Source of the DNA: Deinococcus humi
Lineage (GTDB): Bacteria; Deinococcota; Deinococci; Deinococcales; Deinococcaceae
Assembly: GCF_014201875.1 (NCBI RefSeq)
Contig: NZ_JACHFL010000007.1
Location: 170,624 to 234,623 of the forward strand
DNA length: 64,000 nt
Direction: 5' to 3'
Shown here: positions 1-8,683 of the stretch, in pieces
How the letters are laid out: each line of letters opens with the position of its first letter
How positions within the stretch are numbered: position 1 is the first letter of the stretch
Position numbers and translations under genes: made by a program
Notes under the pieces: generated by a model
What the model was told of the DNA's origin: nothing
The model's input: the letters and a program-made list of their open reading frames with translations, nothing else
The model's database searches: none

Positions 1-650
1 GCATCCGCGCAGGCATGACGGTCGCCTTCGTAGGGCCGTCGGGGGCAGGCAAGACCACGCTGTGTGCGCTGCTGCCGCGCTTCTATGACGTGACAGGGGG
101 CCGCATCCTGGTTGATGGCCAGGACATCCGTGACCTGAAGCTTGTCAGTCTGCGTGAACAGCTCGGCAGTGTGCAGCAGGATGTCTTCCTGTTTGGCGGT
201 ACCTTGCGCGAGAATATCGCCTACGGGCGACTGGGCGCGTCCGAGGCCGAGATTTTGGAGGCGGCCCACCGCGCGAGACTTGATGAGGTGATTGCCGGTT
301 TGCCACAGGGGCTGGACACTGTGGTCGGAGAACGCGGTGTGAAGCTCTCGGGCGGGCAGAAGCAGCGTCTGGCAATTGCACGTATGTTTCTGAAAAACCC
401 TCCCATCCTGATTCTGGATGAGGCGACCTCGGCGTTGGACACCGCCACCGAGCGGGCGATTCAGGCGTCGCTGACCGAACTGTCGCGGGGGCGCACCACC
501 CTGGTGATTGCCCACCGGCTCGCCACCATCCGGGGGGCCGACCTGATCGTAGTGGTAGATGGCGGCTGCATCGCGGAGGCTGGGACACACGGGGCATTGC
601 TGGCGCAGGGCGGCATCTACGCGGGATTGCATGAGGCTCAAGTCGCTTAA
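1..650 (+). CDS. ABC exporter, C-terminal ATP-binding domain (5' end outside window)
   Basis: The reading frame is already open at the left edge, so this is the C-terminal part of a longer protein. What is seen is one complete nucleotide-binding domain: Walker [10 protein letters not shown], a Q-loop region ([15 protein letters not shown]), the signature [13 protein letters not shown], Walker [13 protein letters not shown] and the switch histidine in IAHR. The QQDVFLF and DATERAIQ-like segments are typical of exporters in which a membrane domain is fused upstream of the ATPase (MsbA/MDR-like, ABCB type), so the missing part is probably six transmembrane helices. The substrate cannot be read from this domain. 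It ends at a TAA at 648-650. Confidence 0.9.
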   Translation, partial: IRAGMTVAFVGPSGAGKTTLCALLPRFYDVTGGRILVDGQDIRDLKLVSLREQLGSVQQDVFLFGGTLRENIAYGRLGASEAEILEAAHRARLDEVIAGLPQGLDTVVGERGVKLSGGQKQRLAIARMFLKNPPILILDEATSALDTATERAIQASLTELSRGRTTLVIAHRLATIRGADLIVVVDGGCIAEAGTHGALLAQGGIYAGLHEAQVA

Positions 651-768
651 AGAATTATGGCAATTTAAGCCCGGCAGGCCGGAGTAGCGAAGGAGGCGGC
701 TTGAGATTCAAGCCGCCTGCTGGATTGCTTCTTGCCAGAGGAGCAGAGCTGCGGTTTGGTTCTTTGGT
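650..768 (-). pseudogene. IS6-family transposase, C-terminal remnant
   Basis: On the minus strand about 15 residues ending at a TGA (TAALLLWQEAIQQAA) match the transposase end of the better copy at 9677-10475 (AAAILLWREAMQQAV). A degenerate terminal repeat (ttatggcaatttaag) lies just beyond at 655-669. Nothing else of the transposase is left here, so this is the scar of an old insertion between the ABC gene and the next small gene. Confidence 0.55.
694..718. repeat. Hairpin at the 3' end of the IS6 remnant (copy 1)
   Basis: Two perfect 10-base arms (ggcggcttga and tcaagccgcc) surround the loop gat at 695-717. The transposase stop codon lies inside the stem. The same hairpin is present in the IS6 copy at 9721-9747 with one base pair exchanged in both arms, so pairing is kept. 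There is no run of T after it on either strand, so it is not a classic intrinsic terminator. Confidence 0.6.
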
Positions 769-1048
769 CTAAGGGCAGTGGAGAGAGGCGTCGCTGTTGA
801 AGATACCCGCCAGCCGCGCGGCCAGTTCTTCCAGGTCGCTCAGCGCCCCGGTGGGTTTGGTCAACTGGGCCCACAGGCCCAGCAAGCTGGAACAACTCCG
901 AGCGTATTCGTTGGTAGAGGATACGGGTGACCTGACGACCGTCTCGAAGTTCTAACCGCGCGACTGCACCACAAATCCCTCCCTGATCCTCAAGGCCGCG
1001 CGGCAGCCTGAATCGGCCGGACTGGTACGGGTCGCGTCCTGGAGTCAT
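769..1048 (-). pseudogene. Small hypothetical protein with a frameshift
   Basis: From an ATG at 1048 the minus strand codes a plausible N-terminal part (ARLELRDGRQVTRILYQRIR). The reading then continues sensibly only in a second frame (LLGLWAQLTKPTGALSDL, then EELAARLAGIFNSDASLHCP) to a TAG at 769-771. The change of frame falls near 895-900. Together they would give about 90 residues. I do not recognise the family. The adjoining IS6 scar suggests the locus is decaying, but a sequencing error in a live gene would look the same. Confidence 0.4.
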
Positions 1049-1121
1049 TAGCGCTACCCCCTTGGGTGCAGGATATGGGTTATCTGCTTGAATTTAAACG
1101 TTTGGAGACGGCAGACGCGCC

Positions 1122-2735
1122 TCAGGCATAGGCCGAGTGTGGGGCGAATCGTCCTGCCCGTCGGGCCAGCAGCAATTCACGGGCCACCCGTTCGCCGCTC
1201 TCCACACCGCCTTCCATGTAGCCCTGTGCCTCTGCCGAGGTGTGTTCGCCGCAGAAATGCACCCCGCCCACTGCCTCGCCCTCGGCACCGCCAATGCTGG
1301 TCCACTGTCCCACTCGGTAACTGGCATACGACGCCCGTACATAAGGATTATTCGGCCAGTCGGCCCGCGCTGCTGGCACGGCTGAACGGGCAGCCACCAG
1401 ACCGGGGAAAATCCGGTTCATCTCACCCAACCAGCGGGCCGTTTGGGATTCGGCGCTGCCGCTGGCAATCTCCAGGCCACGCTTGCCGCCCAGGAAGTTG
1501 GTCAGGGTGCCGCCACCGCCCACCGGGGTTCCCCGGCTGCTTTCCCAGGTGTTCTGCCAGAATTGATCGGTGAAGACCTCGCCGCTGGATTTGCCCTGCT
1601 CGCGCCAGACCCGCCGGGTGAACCCGGCAATCAGTTTGGCGTTGGTGCCGTAGCCCAGCTCGGCAATGGCCCGGCGTTTAATGGTGGGTAGCGGCAGGCC
1701 GGTGAGGTCCACCTGGCGCAACATGGTAAACGGCAGCGCGAAAACCACCTGTGGGGCCATGACTTCGCGGCGGGTGCCGCCCGCATCCAGCGTCAGCAGA
1801 TACTGCCCGTCTGCCCGCTTGCGAACCGCTTCCAGGCGGGTGCCGTATTCGGTACGTGCGCCCACCACCCGCGCCAGCGCCAGCGGAATGCGGTCATTGC
1901 CGCCCATCACGCCGTAGCGTTCATCGCTCTCGCCAAACATCTGAAAGCTCCCCGGTTCGGTCCCCACGAGCGTAATGAAATTGAGACTACTCTGCTCGGA
2001 GGTTTCCAGGCCGAATTCAATGTTGTAGGCCACGTCCAGCAGTTGCAGCAACCAGCCTTCGGCACCAGTCTGTTCCAGATACTCGCGGATGGACAGCCGG
2101 TCAAGCTTGAGGCCTTTTTGCGGGGTGCGGTAATTCACGCTGTCGCCCAGACTGGCGTAATCGGCGTCGATGCGCCGAATCAGGGGCCGGAAGGCGTCAA
2201 TGGCCTGCCGCTCGGTGTAGCGCTGCCCGCCGATGTCATACCACTGCCCTATCACGCCGCTGTCGCTGCGGGAAAGGTCAATCAGGGGCAGCGCCAGCTC
2301 ACGGGCCAGGGCGCGAATAGCCGTGTGGCCGCTGTCGATGAATTCGCCGCCCAGTTCAACGGGCCTGGGGAAATGCCCGCGCAGCGTGGACATGCGCCCT
2401 CCGGCCCGTCCGGACGCCTCGTAAATCTGATATGGAATACCAGCCTTGTGCAGGCGGTAAGCCACGACCAGTCCAGCCACGCCTGCGCCGATGATCACCA
2501 CGGGAGGATCGGAAGCCCTTGGACCGCCGCCGCCTGCCAGCGCTGGAGCCGCCCCGGACAGCGCCAGGGCGGCTGCGCCCACCGCGCCTGCCCGCAGCAT
2601 GCCGCGCCGCGAGACCGTCGCCTGCGCCTCTTCCTGACGCTCCATGGCCTCGGCAGCACCGATGTTGCGCCGCTCGGCCTGACCCGCCAGCATCATTATC
2701 CGGCGCACCGCGCCGAACAGTGGAGTGCGGCTCAT
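1122..2735 (-). CDS. Flavin monoamine oxidase family protein, Tat-exported
   Basis: An FAD-dependent amine oxidase of about 537 residues, expected to oxidise primary amines or amino acids to the imine with release of hydrogen peroxide. The dinucleotide-binding motif is VVIIGAGVAGLVVAYRL, followed by the GRAGGRM region and, near the C-terminus, GGVHFCGEHTSAEAQGYMEGGVESG, the usual second FAD contact. The N-terminus has a twin-arginine signal (SRRGMLRAG followed by an Ala/Leu-rich stretch), so the folded flavoprotein is probably exported. I start it at ATG 2735 (MSRTPLFGAVRRIM) because this N-terminus is common in this oxidase group; a TTG at 2759 is possible but weaker. The ATG has no good ribosome site of its own and overlaps the stop of a short upstream ORF (2732-2797). 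The substrate cannot be told from sequence. Confidence 0.85.
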   Translation of the reverse strand: MSRTPLFGAVRRIMMLAGQAERRNIGAAEAMERQEEAQATVSRRGMLRAGAVGAAALALSGAAPALAGGGGPRASDPPVVIIGAGVAGLVVAYRLHKAGIPYQIYEASGRAGGRMSTLRGHFPRPVELGGEFIDSGHTAIRALARELALPLIDLSRSDSGVIGQWYDIGGQRYTERQAIDAFRPLIRRIDADYASLGDSVNYRTPQKGLKLDRLSIREYLEQTGAEGWLLQLLDVAYNIEFGLETSEQSSLNFITLVGTEPGSFQMFGESDERYGVMGGNDRIPLALARVVGARTEYGTRLEAVRKRADGQYLLTLDAGGTRREVMAPQVVFALPFTMLRQVDLTGLPLPTIKRRAIAELGYGTNAKLIAGFTRRVWREQGKSSGEVFTDQFWQNTWESSRGTPVGGGGTLTNFLGGKRGLEIASGSAESQTARWLGEMNRIFPGLVAARSAVPAARADWPNNPYVRASYASYRVGQWTSIGGAEGEAVGGVHFCGEHTSAEAQGYMEGGVESGERVARELLLARRAGRFAPHSAYA

Positions 2736-2797
2736 GACGCGGCCTGCACAAGACGGCAAGAACCACTGAGCAACAGCATTTGCTGGACTTTCTTCAT
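2732..2797 (-). CDS. Possible 21-residue leader peptide overlapping the amine oxidase start
   Basis: An ATG at 2797 lies seven bases after a good ribosome site (gggag). It opens a 21-codon frame (MKKVQQMLLLSGSCRL, then VQAAS) whose TGA overlaps the oxidase ATG as ATGA. The oxidase lacks its own clear ribosome site, so ribosomes ending here could restart on the oxidase. This reading is from position and spacing only; the peptide has no recognisable family, and it could be chance. Confidence 0.35.
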   Translation of the reverse strand: MKKVQQMLLLSGSCRLVQAAS

Positions 2798-2944
2798 GTT
2801 TCTCCCTGGCAAGGCGGCTTCACAAGCAGGGCGAGGCACGCCAGATTTGATGTGTTTGCAGCCCAGAATACATCTTCCCGCGCACGACGTTCCCAGTAGC
2901 CGTTCTCGCCAGCGCGGGCTCTGGCCACTGAATGGAGATAGGGT

Positions 2945-3780
2945 GTTGAGCTGTGACCCATCGGAAGCCGCTGCAGCCACTGTTTTCCACTCAGCGTCAT
3001 TGGGGACGTCCTATGGCTCTATCATCGCGGTTCTGGCAAGCTAACGGATCAAGAGCCAGATCAGGTCAGTGGCCTTCTAAAGTTCAGGCCGGAGATGGGC
3101 AGGAACGGTGGTCCGGGTGTGTTGGTGGAGATTCGAAACGCGGGCATATAAGGCCAGGAATTCCTATGCTCGCCCTGGTGTCTTGAAGCCTAACTGACTT
3201 CGTTCCTGTTCCTGGGTGGGTGGTGAGGTTGTTCGATCAGATTGTTGCAGCGAGCGGTCGAGATGACCTTACTGTGCTCCACAGCGTAGAGCACAGTAAG
3301 GTCTCTGATAGCCGATCCGTATCTCCAGAGCTTATTCATGTGGATCGCGTCTGGTCCATCGTCGTTCACCAACAGCCGTTCGAAAAAGGGTCTTCGCTGC
3401 TTGCCTCTCTCGACGTGTTTGAAGGCAGAGATCGAGCACTGCGCCAGAGTCGTCAATGGCCCGCCATCACCACAAGTTCTTGCCGCTGATCTCGATGACC
3501 ACCTCGTCCAGAAGCCACCGAGAACAGAGGTGTCCCCTCCCAGTGGCGCAGCTCTTCGGTGAGGAGCGGTGCAAACTTGATACTGCACTGGCGGAGGGTT
3601 TTGTGACTGCCCTCAAGACCGCGCACGTGCAGTCGTTCTTGAACATCACGCTCGCTCAGGGGAAATCGGTGGGAGAGCCAAAGGGCGTGTTGGATGCGAT
3701 AAGCGGAAAACGGTGTCGGTAGGGCTTGCGGTCTGTTACGGACGATCAGCCGACTGCGGTTCAGTGACCAGAACTCCACA
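2945..3780. mobile_element. Mosaic of decayed IS6-family fragments
   Basis: On the minus strand, 3780 down to about 3085 codes broken pieces of an IS6-type transposase: an N-terminal part (HALWLSHRFPLSERDVQERL), then further frames ending near GSAIRDLTVLYAVEHSKV and the catalytic-domain tail. Several frame changes are needed, so it is inactive. A terminal repeat (cggttctggcaagctaac) is at 3028-3045. Directly left of it, 2945-3020 resembles the transposase leader of the copy at 9677-10475 but points the other way, so at least two insertions have recombined or nested here. No right-hand terminal repeat was found. Confidence 0.65.
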
Positions 3781-4154
3781 TGTAGAATCCTGCATTCACT
3801 CCGATACCAGATGCGGTACAGTGACGGCGCTGCTCCATTGAGCTGCCTCCGCAGGAACCGAGGGAAGTCCGGTCATACTTGTGTGCGCTGAAAAGGTGCG
3901 TCAAGGTCAGTCCGGCACAGTCGCGCTACGGTCCTCAGTCCGAACGCTCGCCTCGCGGAGACCACACCTTCTCGTGCCTGCCCCCGCGTAGGGGCCAAGG
4001 GTGACCTCCATGCCGAATTAGCTGTAGCAGTACCGTCTTTGCCGCCCACCACTGGGCCGCGCAAGGGCGTTTCTTTTTTGCCTTGACATCCTGTTGACCG
4101 GCGGCACCCGCTGCGCGGGCGTCCCCGTCTTATTGCTTTTTTTGAGGTCCCTTT
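3781..4154. other. Intergenic stretch upstream of the ribonucleotide reductase operon
   Basis: I see no convincing gene. A ttgaca-like box lies at 4083-4088 and a GC-rich inverted repeat near 4106-4121, in front of the operon. No good -10 box sits at the right distance, and I find no clear NrdR-type boxes, so the promoter is not assigned. Confidence 0.4.
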
Positions 4155-4616
4155 GTGAACTCCCCTGCGTTGGATGATCTGAGCCTGCCACCCGGCACTT
4201 CACCACACGACCTCCTGACTCGCCCCTACGCCGCCGAGACCCGCGTGACCCATGTGGTCTTTCCCGGTGCCACCAACCATCACGGCACGCTGTTCGGCGG
4301 CGAAGCGCTGTCACTCATGGACAGCGCCGCCTTCATCGCGGCCACCCGTTATTGCCGCCGCAAGGTGGTCACGCGGCACCTGGACGCCATGGAATTCACC
4401 AGGCCCATTCCGCAGGGCAGTCTGGTGGAACTCGTCGCCCGCGTCGTCAAGACCGGGCGCAGCAGCATGACCGTGCTGGTGGAACTGTTTATTGAGGAGA
4501 TGTACAGCGAACACCGCGAGCTGGGTTGCGCTGGCACCTTTGTGCTGGTGGCGCTTGGGGACGACGGCCAGCCCATCGCCGTACCCAGGTTGGCTGGACA
4601 GACCGATGTCCCATAG
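4155..4616 (+). CDS. Acyl-CoA thioesterase, hotdog fold
   Basis: A 153-residue single-domain thioesterase of the YciA/BFIT type, expected to hydrolyse acyl-CoA to free acid and CoA in the cytoplasm. The diagnostic segment is NHHGTLFGGEALSLMDSAAF, where the catalytic acid sits in the central helix region, followed by the core strands around VVTRHLDAMEFTRPI and GSLVELVARVVKTGRSSMTV. The start is GTG at 4155, six bases after a gagg ribosome site. Its end overlaps the start of the next small gene by 11 bases, so it is the first gene of the nrd operon. Why a thioesterase should lead a ribonucleotide reductase operon is not clear; it may simply share the promoter. Confidence 0.85.
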   Translation: MNSPALDDLSLPPGTSPHDLLTRPYAAETRVTHVVFPGATNHHGTLFGGEALSLMDSAAFIAATRYCRRKVVTRHLDAMEFTRPIPQGSLVELVARVVKTGRSSMTVLVELFIEEMYSEHRELGCAGTFVLVALGDDGQPIAVPRLAGQTDVP

Positions 4617-4797
4617 GACTGAAGCCCTGAACGCTGTCCTGCTGGGCGCGGCCCAGGGACGCGGCAGCGTTCGCATGATGCCCGAACTGCTGGCCGTCCT
4701 GGAGGAGCGTGGCGTGATCTCGGAGGCGGACGTGCTGGCGACAAACGTTCAGACGTTCGACGCCGACCTGCGCGGCCAAAAAGTGCTGGAAGGCTGA
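4606..4797 (+). CDS. Small hypothetical protein of the nrd operon
   Basis: A 63-residue protein starting at ATG 4606 inside the end of the thioesterase and ending in TGATG, so its stop overlaps the nrdI start. It reads MSHRTEALNAVLLGAAQGRG and is mostly helical-looking, with no cysteines, no membrane segment and no motif I can name. Overlap at both ends argues that it is a real, translated gene. Its position between the thioesterase and nrdI suggests a link to ribonucleotide reductase, but that is inference. Confidence 0.7.
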   Translation: MSHRTEALNAVLLGAAQGRGSVRMMPELLAVLEERGVISEADVLATNVQTFDADLRGQKVLEG

Positions 4798-5177
4798 TGC
4801 TGCTGGCCTACGATTCCCTGACGGGCAACGTGCGGCGGCTGGCACAGGAACTGGCTGGGTCCCTGGACATAGAAGTGGTGGATGTGCGCTCACACCCCCC
4901 CAGCCGTGAATACCTGCTGCTGACCTACACCTTTGGCACGGGGCAGGTGCCGGACAGCACACGCAATTTTTTAGATCAACATGGCCACCTGCTGCGCGGC
5001 GTGGTGAGTAGCGGCTCGTACCACTGGGGCCAGAACTTCGCGCGGGCGGCGGACGTCATCGCGGTGCGGTACGGCGTGCCCATCGTCGCCAAAGTGAATA
5101 AGGGTGGCACCGCCGCAGACCGTGCCTGTGTGCTGGCGTGGCTAAGGGAGCAGAACGGATATGGAACGTTGGATTGA
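4797..5177 (+). CDS. nrdI: NrdI, flavodoxin-like activator of class Ib ribonucleotide reductase
   Basis: A 126-residue flavodoxin-like protein. In class Ib systems NrdI passes an oxidant to NrdF to assemble its dimanganese-tyrosyl radical cofactor. The FMN phosphate loop is the N-terminal SLTGNVRRLA, and the conserved segments LLLTYTFGTGQVPDSTRNFL and GVVSSGSYHWGQNFARAADV match NrdI well. It is translationally coupled at its start (TGATG) and overlaps nrdE by 17 bases at its end. Its presence marks the NrdE/NrdF pair as class Ib rather than Ia. Confidence 0.93.
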   Translation: MLLAYDSLTGNVRRLAQELAGSLDIEVVDVRSHPPSREYLLLTYTFGTGQVPDSTRNFLDQHGHLLRGVVSSGSYHWGQNFARAADVIAVRYGVPIVAKVNKGGTAADRACVLAWLREQNGYGTLD

Positions 5178-7248
5178 ACTGAACAACAAAGTCTTGGCCG
5201 GAATGCTGGTGCAACCGCAGCACGACCTCGAAGCCCTACAGGTCTACTTTCAGGAAAAGGTCAACCCGAACACGGTCTTCTTCCACAACCTGAAGGAGAA
5301 AATCCGGTACCTGACCGAGCAGGGCGTGTGGGACGCCGCGCTGTTTGAGCGCTATACGTCAGTTGAGGTGCAGGCGGTCTTTGAGCGGGCCTATAGCACC
5401 AAATTTCGCTTCCAGTCCTTCATGGGTGCATTCAAGTTTTACAACGAGTACGCCACCATGACCCCGGACCGCACCCGCTGGCTGGAGCGCTACGAGGACC
5501 GCCTGAGCATCACCGCCCTGAGCCGCGCAGACACCGTGGCAGAGGCGCTGGAGCTGGTGCATCACCTGGTCAACCAGACTTTTACCCCGGCCACGCCCAC
5601 GCTGATGAATTCCGGCAAGGCGAATACCGGCCGCCTCGTAAGTTGTTTTCTCTTGCAGGACTGCACCGACAATCTGGATTCGATCACCAAGACGCTGGCC
5701 TTCGTCGCCGAACTGAGCAAGGGTGGCGGCGGCATCGGCGTGGAGGTCAGCAATCTGCGGGCGCGCGGTGAGAGCCTGCGCGGCATTCAGAACGTCACCA
5801 AGGGCGTTCTCGGCGTCGCCAAGATGCTCGACAACATGCTTAGATATGCCGATCAGGCCGGACAGCGCCCCGGTGCGGGAGCCATCTACCTGAGCGTGAT
5901 GCACGCCGATTTTCTGGATACCCTCTCGGCCAAAAAGATCGCCACCGACGAGGACGCGAGGTTAAAAACCCTGAGTGTGGGGGCCACCGTCCCCGACATC
6001 TTTATCGAAAAAGTGCGTGCCGGGGAGGACATCTATCAGTTCTACCCGCATTCGCTGTGGCGGGAGACCGGGCGCGAGTTCACTGACATCGACTGGACGG
6101 CGGAATACGACGCGCTGGCGGACAACCCGCGTATCCGCAAAAAGCGCGTGTCCGCCCGGCGAATTCTGGAAGAGATTGCTGTCACCCAGGGTGAGAGCGG
6201 CTACCCCTACCTGTTGTTCGAGGGCCATGCCAACCGCGCCAACCCCATTCCCAACGTCGGCACCATCAAGATGAGCAACCTCTGTTCCGAGATTCTGCAA
6301 CCCACGCTACCCAGCTATTTCCACCCGTATGGCCGCGAATCTGAAGACCGGATCGGGTTGGACGTGTCGTGCAATCTGGCGTCGCTGGTCATTGAGCAGA
6401 CGATGTATGCCGGCGATATCGGCCGCGTGGTCGGCGCGGCGGTACGGATGCTGGACAACGTGGCCCGCTCCACCAGCATCGCCGAGGTGCCTGCCGTGCG
6501 CCGCGCCAATGAGGACATGCGCTCGATTGGTCTGGGCGCGATGGGCCTGCATTCCTTTCTGGCGGGCAAAGAATTGATCTACGGTTCGCCCGAGGCGCTG
6601 GACTTCGTGGACGTGTTCTTCGCCGCCGTGCATTACCACGCCCGCAAAGCAAGTATGGAAATTGCTCGGGACACGGGCTTTGTTTTCGGGGGCTTCAATG
6701 GCAGCCGTTACCAGTCCGGTGAGTATTTCGCGCAGTATCTGGAGCAGGAGTTCGCGCCGAAGACACCGGAAATCGCGGCCCTGTTTGACGGTCATGTCCT
6801 GCCCACCCGCGCTGACTGGGGGCAATTGGTCAAGGACATTCAGGCGCACGGCCTCGCCCACTCGTTCGTAATGGCCGTTGCGCCTACCGGGAGCATCAGC
6901 TATGTCTCGAACGCCAGCGCAAGCATCATGCCCATCACCGAGAAGGTGGAAACGCGCACCAGCAATAAGGCGCGCACCATCTATCCCATGCCGCACCTGA
7001 GCGCCGAGACCGAGTGGTATTACGAGGAGGCTTACGACATGGACCAGCGCCGCGTGCTGGACACCGTGGCCGCCGCACAACGTCATGTGGATCAGGGCAT
7101 TTCCTGCACGCTGTTCGTCCCGAGTAGCGTCACCACCCGCACCCTGCAGGCGTATTACCTGTACGCCTACCGCCTGGGCATCAAAACCCTGTACTACACG
7201 CGTCTGCGCAAGTCCAACCTGCAAGAGTGCCTGAACTGCGTGGTCTGA
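5161..7248 (+). CDS. nrdE: Class Ib ribonucleoside-diphosphate reductase, large subunit
   Basis: The catalytic subunit, which reduces ribonucleoside diphosphates to deoxyribonucleotides. The 695 residues match the usual NrdE length. The first redox cysteine is C162 (RLVSCFLLQ); the active-site loop SNLCSEI gives N373, the thiyl-radical C375 and E377; the second redox cysteine is C404 (DVSCNLASL). The C-terminal LQECLNCVV carries the swinging pair C690 and C693 that is re-reduced by a glutaredoxin-like protein. The N-terminal ATP-cone of class Ia enzymes is absent, as expected for class Ib. There is no intein, although inteins are known in reductases of this group. The start at 5161 lies within nrdI after an agggag site. 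Confidence 0.95.
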   Translation: MERWIELNNKVLAGMLVQPQHDLEALQVYFQEKVNPNTVFFHNLKEKIRYLTEQGVWDAALFERYTSVEVQAVFERAYSTKFRFQSFMGAFKFYNEYATMTPDRTRWLERYEDRLSITALSRADTVAEALELVHHLVNQTFTPATPTLMNSGKANTGRLVSCFLLQDCTDNLDSITKTLAFVAELSKGGGGIGVEVSNLRARGESLRGIQNVTKGVLGVAKMLDNMLRYADQAGQRPGAGAIYLSVMHADFLDTLSAKKIATDEDARLKTLSVGATVPDIFIEKVRAGEDIYQFYPHSLWRETGREFTDIDWTAEYDALADNPRIRKKRVSARRILEEIAVTQGESGYPYLLFEGHANRANPIPNVGTIKMSNLCSEILQPTLPSYFHPYGRESEDRIGLDVSCNLASLVIEQTMYAGDIGRVVGAAVRMLDNVARSTSIAEVPAVRRANEDMRSIGLGAMGLHSFLAGKELIYGSPEALDFVDVFFAAVHYHARKASMEIARDTGFVFGGFNGSRYQSGEYFAQYLEQEFAPKTPEIAALFDGHVLPTRADWGQLVKDIQAHGLAHSFVMAVAPTGSISYVSNASASIMPITEKVETRTSNKARTIYPMPHLSAETEWYYEEAYDMDQRRVLDTVAAAQRHVDQGISCTLFVPSSVTTRTLQAYYLYAYRLGIKTLYYTRLRKSNLQECLNCVV

Positions 7249-7392
7249 TACGGCCTCTGATTGCAAGGTGTTGAAAACACCTGGAAATCTGACCGTGGCG
7301 ACCAGGAAAACACGGCTTCCGTGTCAAGCCTTCCGACCACCCGCTCCGCTCGGGTTCGTCACCGACTCACCGCAATCTCCCAAGGAGTCTCC

Positions 7393-8412
7393 ATGTCATC
7401 TCAACCCTTTTCTGCCACCAACTGGTCCGATCCCGAGGACAGCTTCTCGGCCACTTTCTACGAGAAATACACTTCCCAAGTGTGGTTTCCCGAAGAAATT
7501 CCCCTGAGCAACGACGCGCTGGTCTGGAAGACGCTGAGCGACGCCGAACGCTGGACGTATATCCACGCCTCGGCAGGTCTGAATGCGCTGGACACGTTGC
7601 AGGGTGAGGTGGGGATGCCTGCCTTGCGCGGGCTGGTGGACGGCCATATCCGCAAAGCGACGCTGCAATTCCAGGGCATGATGGAGGACATCCACGCCCG
7701 CAGCTACAGCTTGATGAACAAGACGTTCCTGACCACTTCCGAGGAACGTGAGGTCTTCGAGTGGGTGCGGACGCAGCCCCATCTGCAATTCAAGATCGCC
7801 TTGATCCAGGGCATTTTCCACGATCCCGACGTGTCGACATTGGGTTTGTGGAAGAAGATGGTGGTGTCCTGCATGTTGGAAACATCGCTGTTTTACAGTG
7901 GGTTCTTCTATCCGCTGTATCTGGCCGGACAGGGCCGTATGGTCTCGGCAGGAGAGATCTTCAACCTGATCATTCTGGACGAGGCCCTGCACGGCGTGTA
8001 TGTGGCGCTGCTGGCGCAGGAGAAATTCAACGTGCTTAATGCCGCCGAGCAGGCGTATGCGAAAGCCTGGTACGCCGAGACCCTTCAGAAGCTGTACAGC
8101 AACGAGCTGGCTTACACCGAAGTTCTCTACGCCGATGTGGGGCTGGCTGGGGAGGTCAAGCGCTTTATCCGCTTCAATTTCAACGTGCTGGCCGATAACC
8201 TCGATCTGGAGCGCAGTTTCCCCGATGAGGAGATTCATCCCGTGGTTCAGAACGGCATTCAGGGACGCGGCACCACCCACGACTTCTTCAGCGCCAAGGG
8301 CAGCAGCTACAGCAAGATCACCACCGAGGCGATCACTGACGCTGATATAGCTGCGTTGTGGGCCGGCCATTTCCCGGATCTTCAACCCACCGGGCGTGTC
8401 AGCCATGACTGA
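7393..8412 (+). CDS. nrdF: Class Ib ribonucleoside-diphosphate reductase, radical-generating subunit
   Basis: The small subunit that holds the dinuclear metal centre and tyrosyl radical. Starting at ATG 7393 (aaggag seven bases before it) gives 339 residues and puts the expected ligands in place: D67, E98 and H101 in MMEDIHARSY, with the radical tyrosine at Y105, then E163 (METSLFYS-like segment) and E197/H200 in ILDEALHGVY. The frame is open upstream to 7261, but that part has no homology-like features. It is 144 bases downstream of nrdE and its end overlaps the glutaredoxin-like gene. Confidence 0.94.
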   Translation: MSSQPFSATNWSDPEDSFSATFYEKYTSQVWFPEEIPLSNDALVWKTLSDAERWTYIHASAGLNALDTLQGEVGMPALRGLVDGHIRKATLQFQGMMEDIHARSYSLMNKTFLTTSEEREVFEWVRTQPHLQFKIALIQGIFHDPDVSTLGLWKKMVVSCMLETSLFYSGFFYPLYLAGQGRMVSAGEIFNLIILDEALHGVYVALLAQEKFNVLNAAEQAYAKAWYAETLQKLYSNELAYTEVLYADVGLAGEVKRFIRFNFNVLADNLDLERSFPDEEIHPVVQNGIQGRGTTHDFFSAKGSSYSKITTEAITDADIAALWAGHFPDLQPTGRVSHD

Positions 8413-8683
8413 TGCCCAGACGCCACCTTTCGTGCTCCTGACGCAGGACGACTGCCCCAATTGCGAGCGCCTGAAGCTGATGCTGGAAAAGCCGCTCAGG
8501 GGCCAGTTTGACTCTCAGATTGAGGTGGTTCACCGCCAGCAGCACGCCGCTGCTTTCACCGCGCTGAGCGAAAGCAGCGGCGTGCAGAGTACTCCGGTGC
8601 TGATCCACCGGGCGAGCGGGAGGGTGCTTGTGAATACCGGAGGATTGGGAGAGGTGCGGGGCTTCCTGACGGCCCAGCGCTGA
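8405..8683 (+). CDS. Glutaredoxin/thioredoxin-like protein of the nrd operon
   Basis: A 92-residue thioredoxin-fold protein with the redox motif CPNC in LTQDDCPNCERLKLM and the cis-proline region TPVLIHRASGR. In this position it is the likely electron donor to the C-terminal cysteines of NrdE, the role of NrdH in other class Ib operons. The CPNC motif differs from the usual NrdH motifs (CVQC, CMQC), so I do not give it the nrdH name. The start at ATG 8405 overlaps the nrdF stop by eight bases. Confidence 0.8.
   Translation: MTDAQTPPFVLLTQDDCPNCERLKLMLEKPLRGQFDSQIEVVHRQQHAAAFTALSESSGVQSTPVLIHRASGRVLVNTGGLGEVRGFLTAQR

Noticed and set aside
1088..1573. Long plus-strand ORFs opposite the amine oxidase (also 2043-3044)
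   Set aside because: Arg/Pro/His-rich translations on the antisense strand of a clear gene; expected shadows in GC-rich DNA.
3860..4020. Possible riboswitch upstream of the nrd operon
   Set aside because: GC-rich and partly self-complementary, but none of the conserved motifs of TPP, cobalamin or other riboswitches could be matched.
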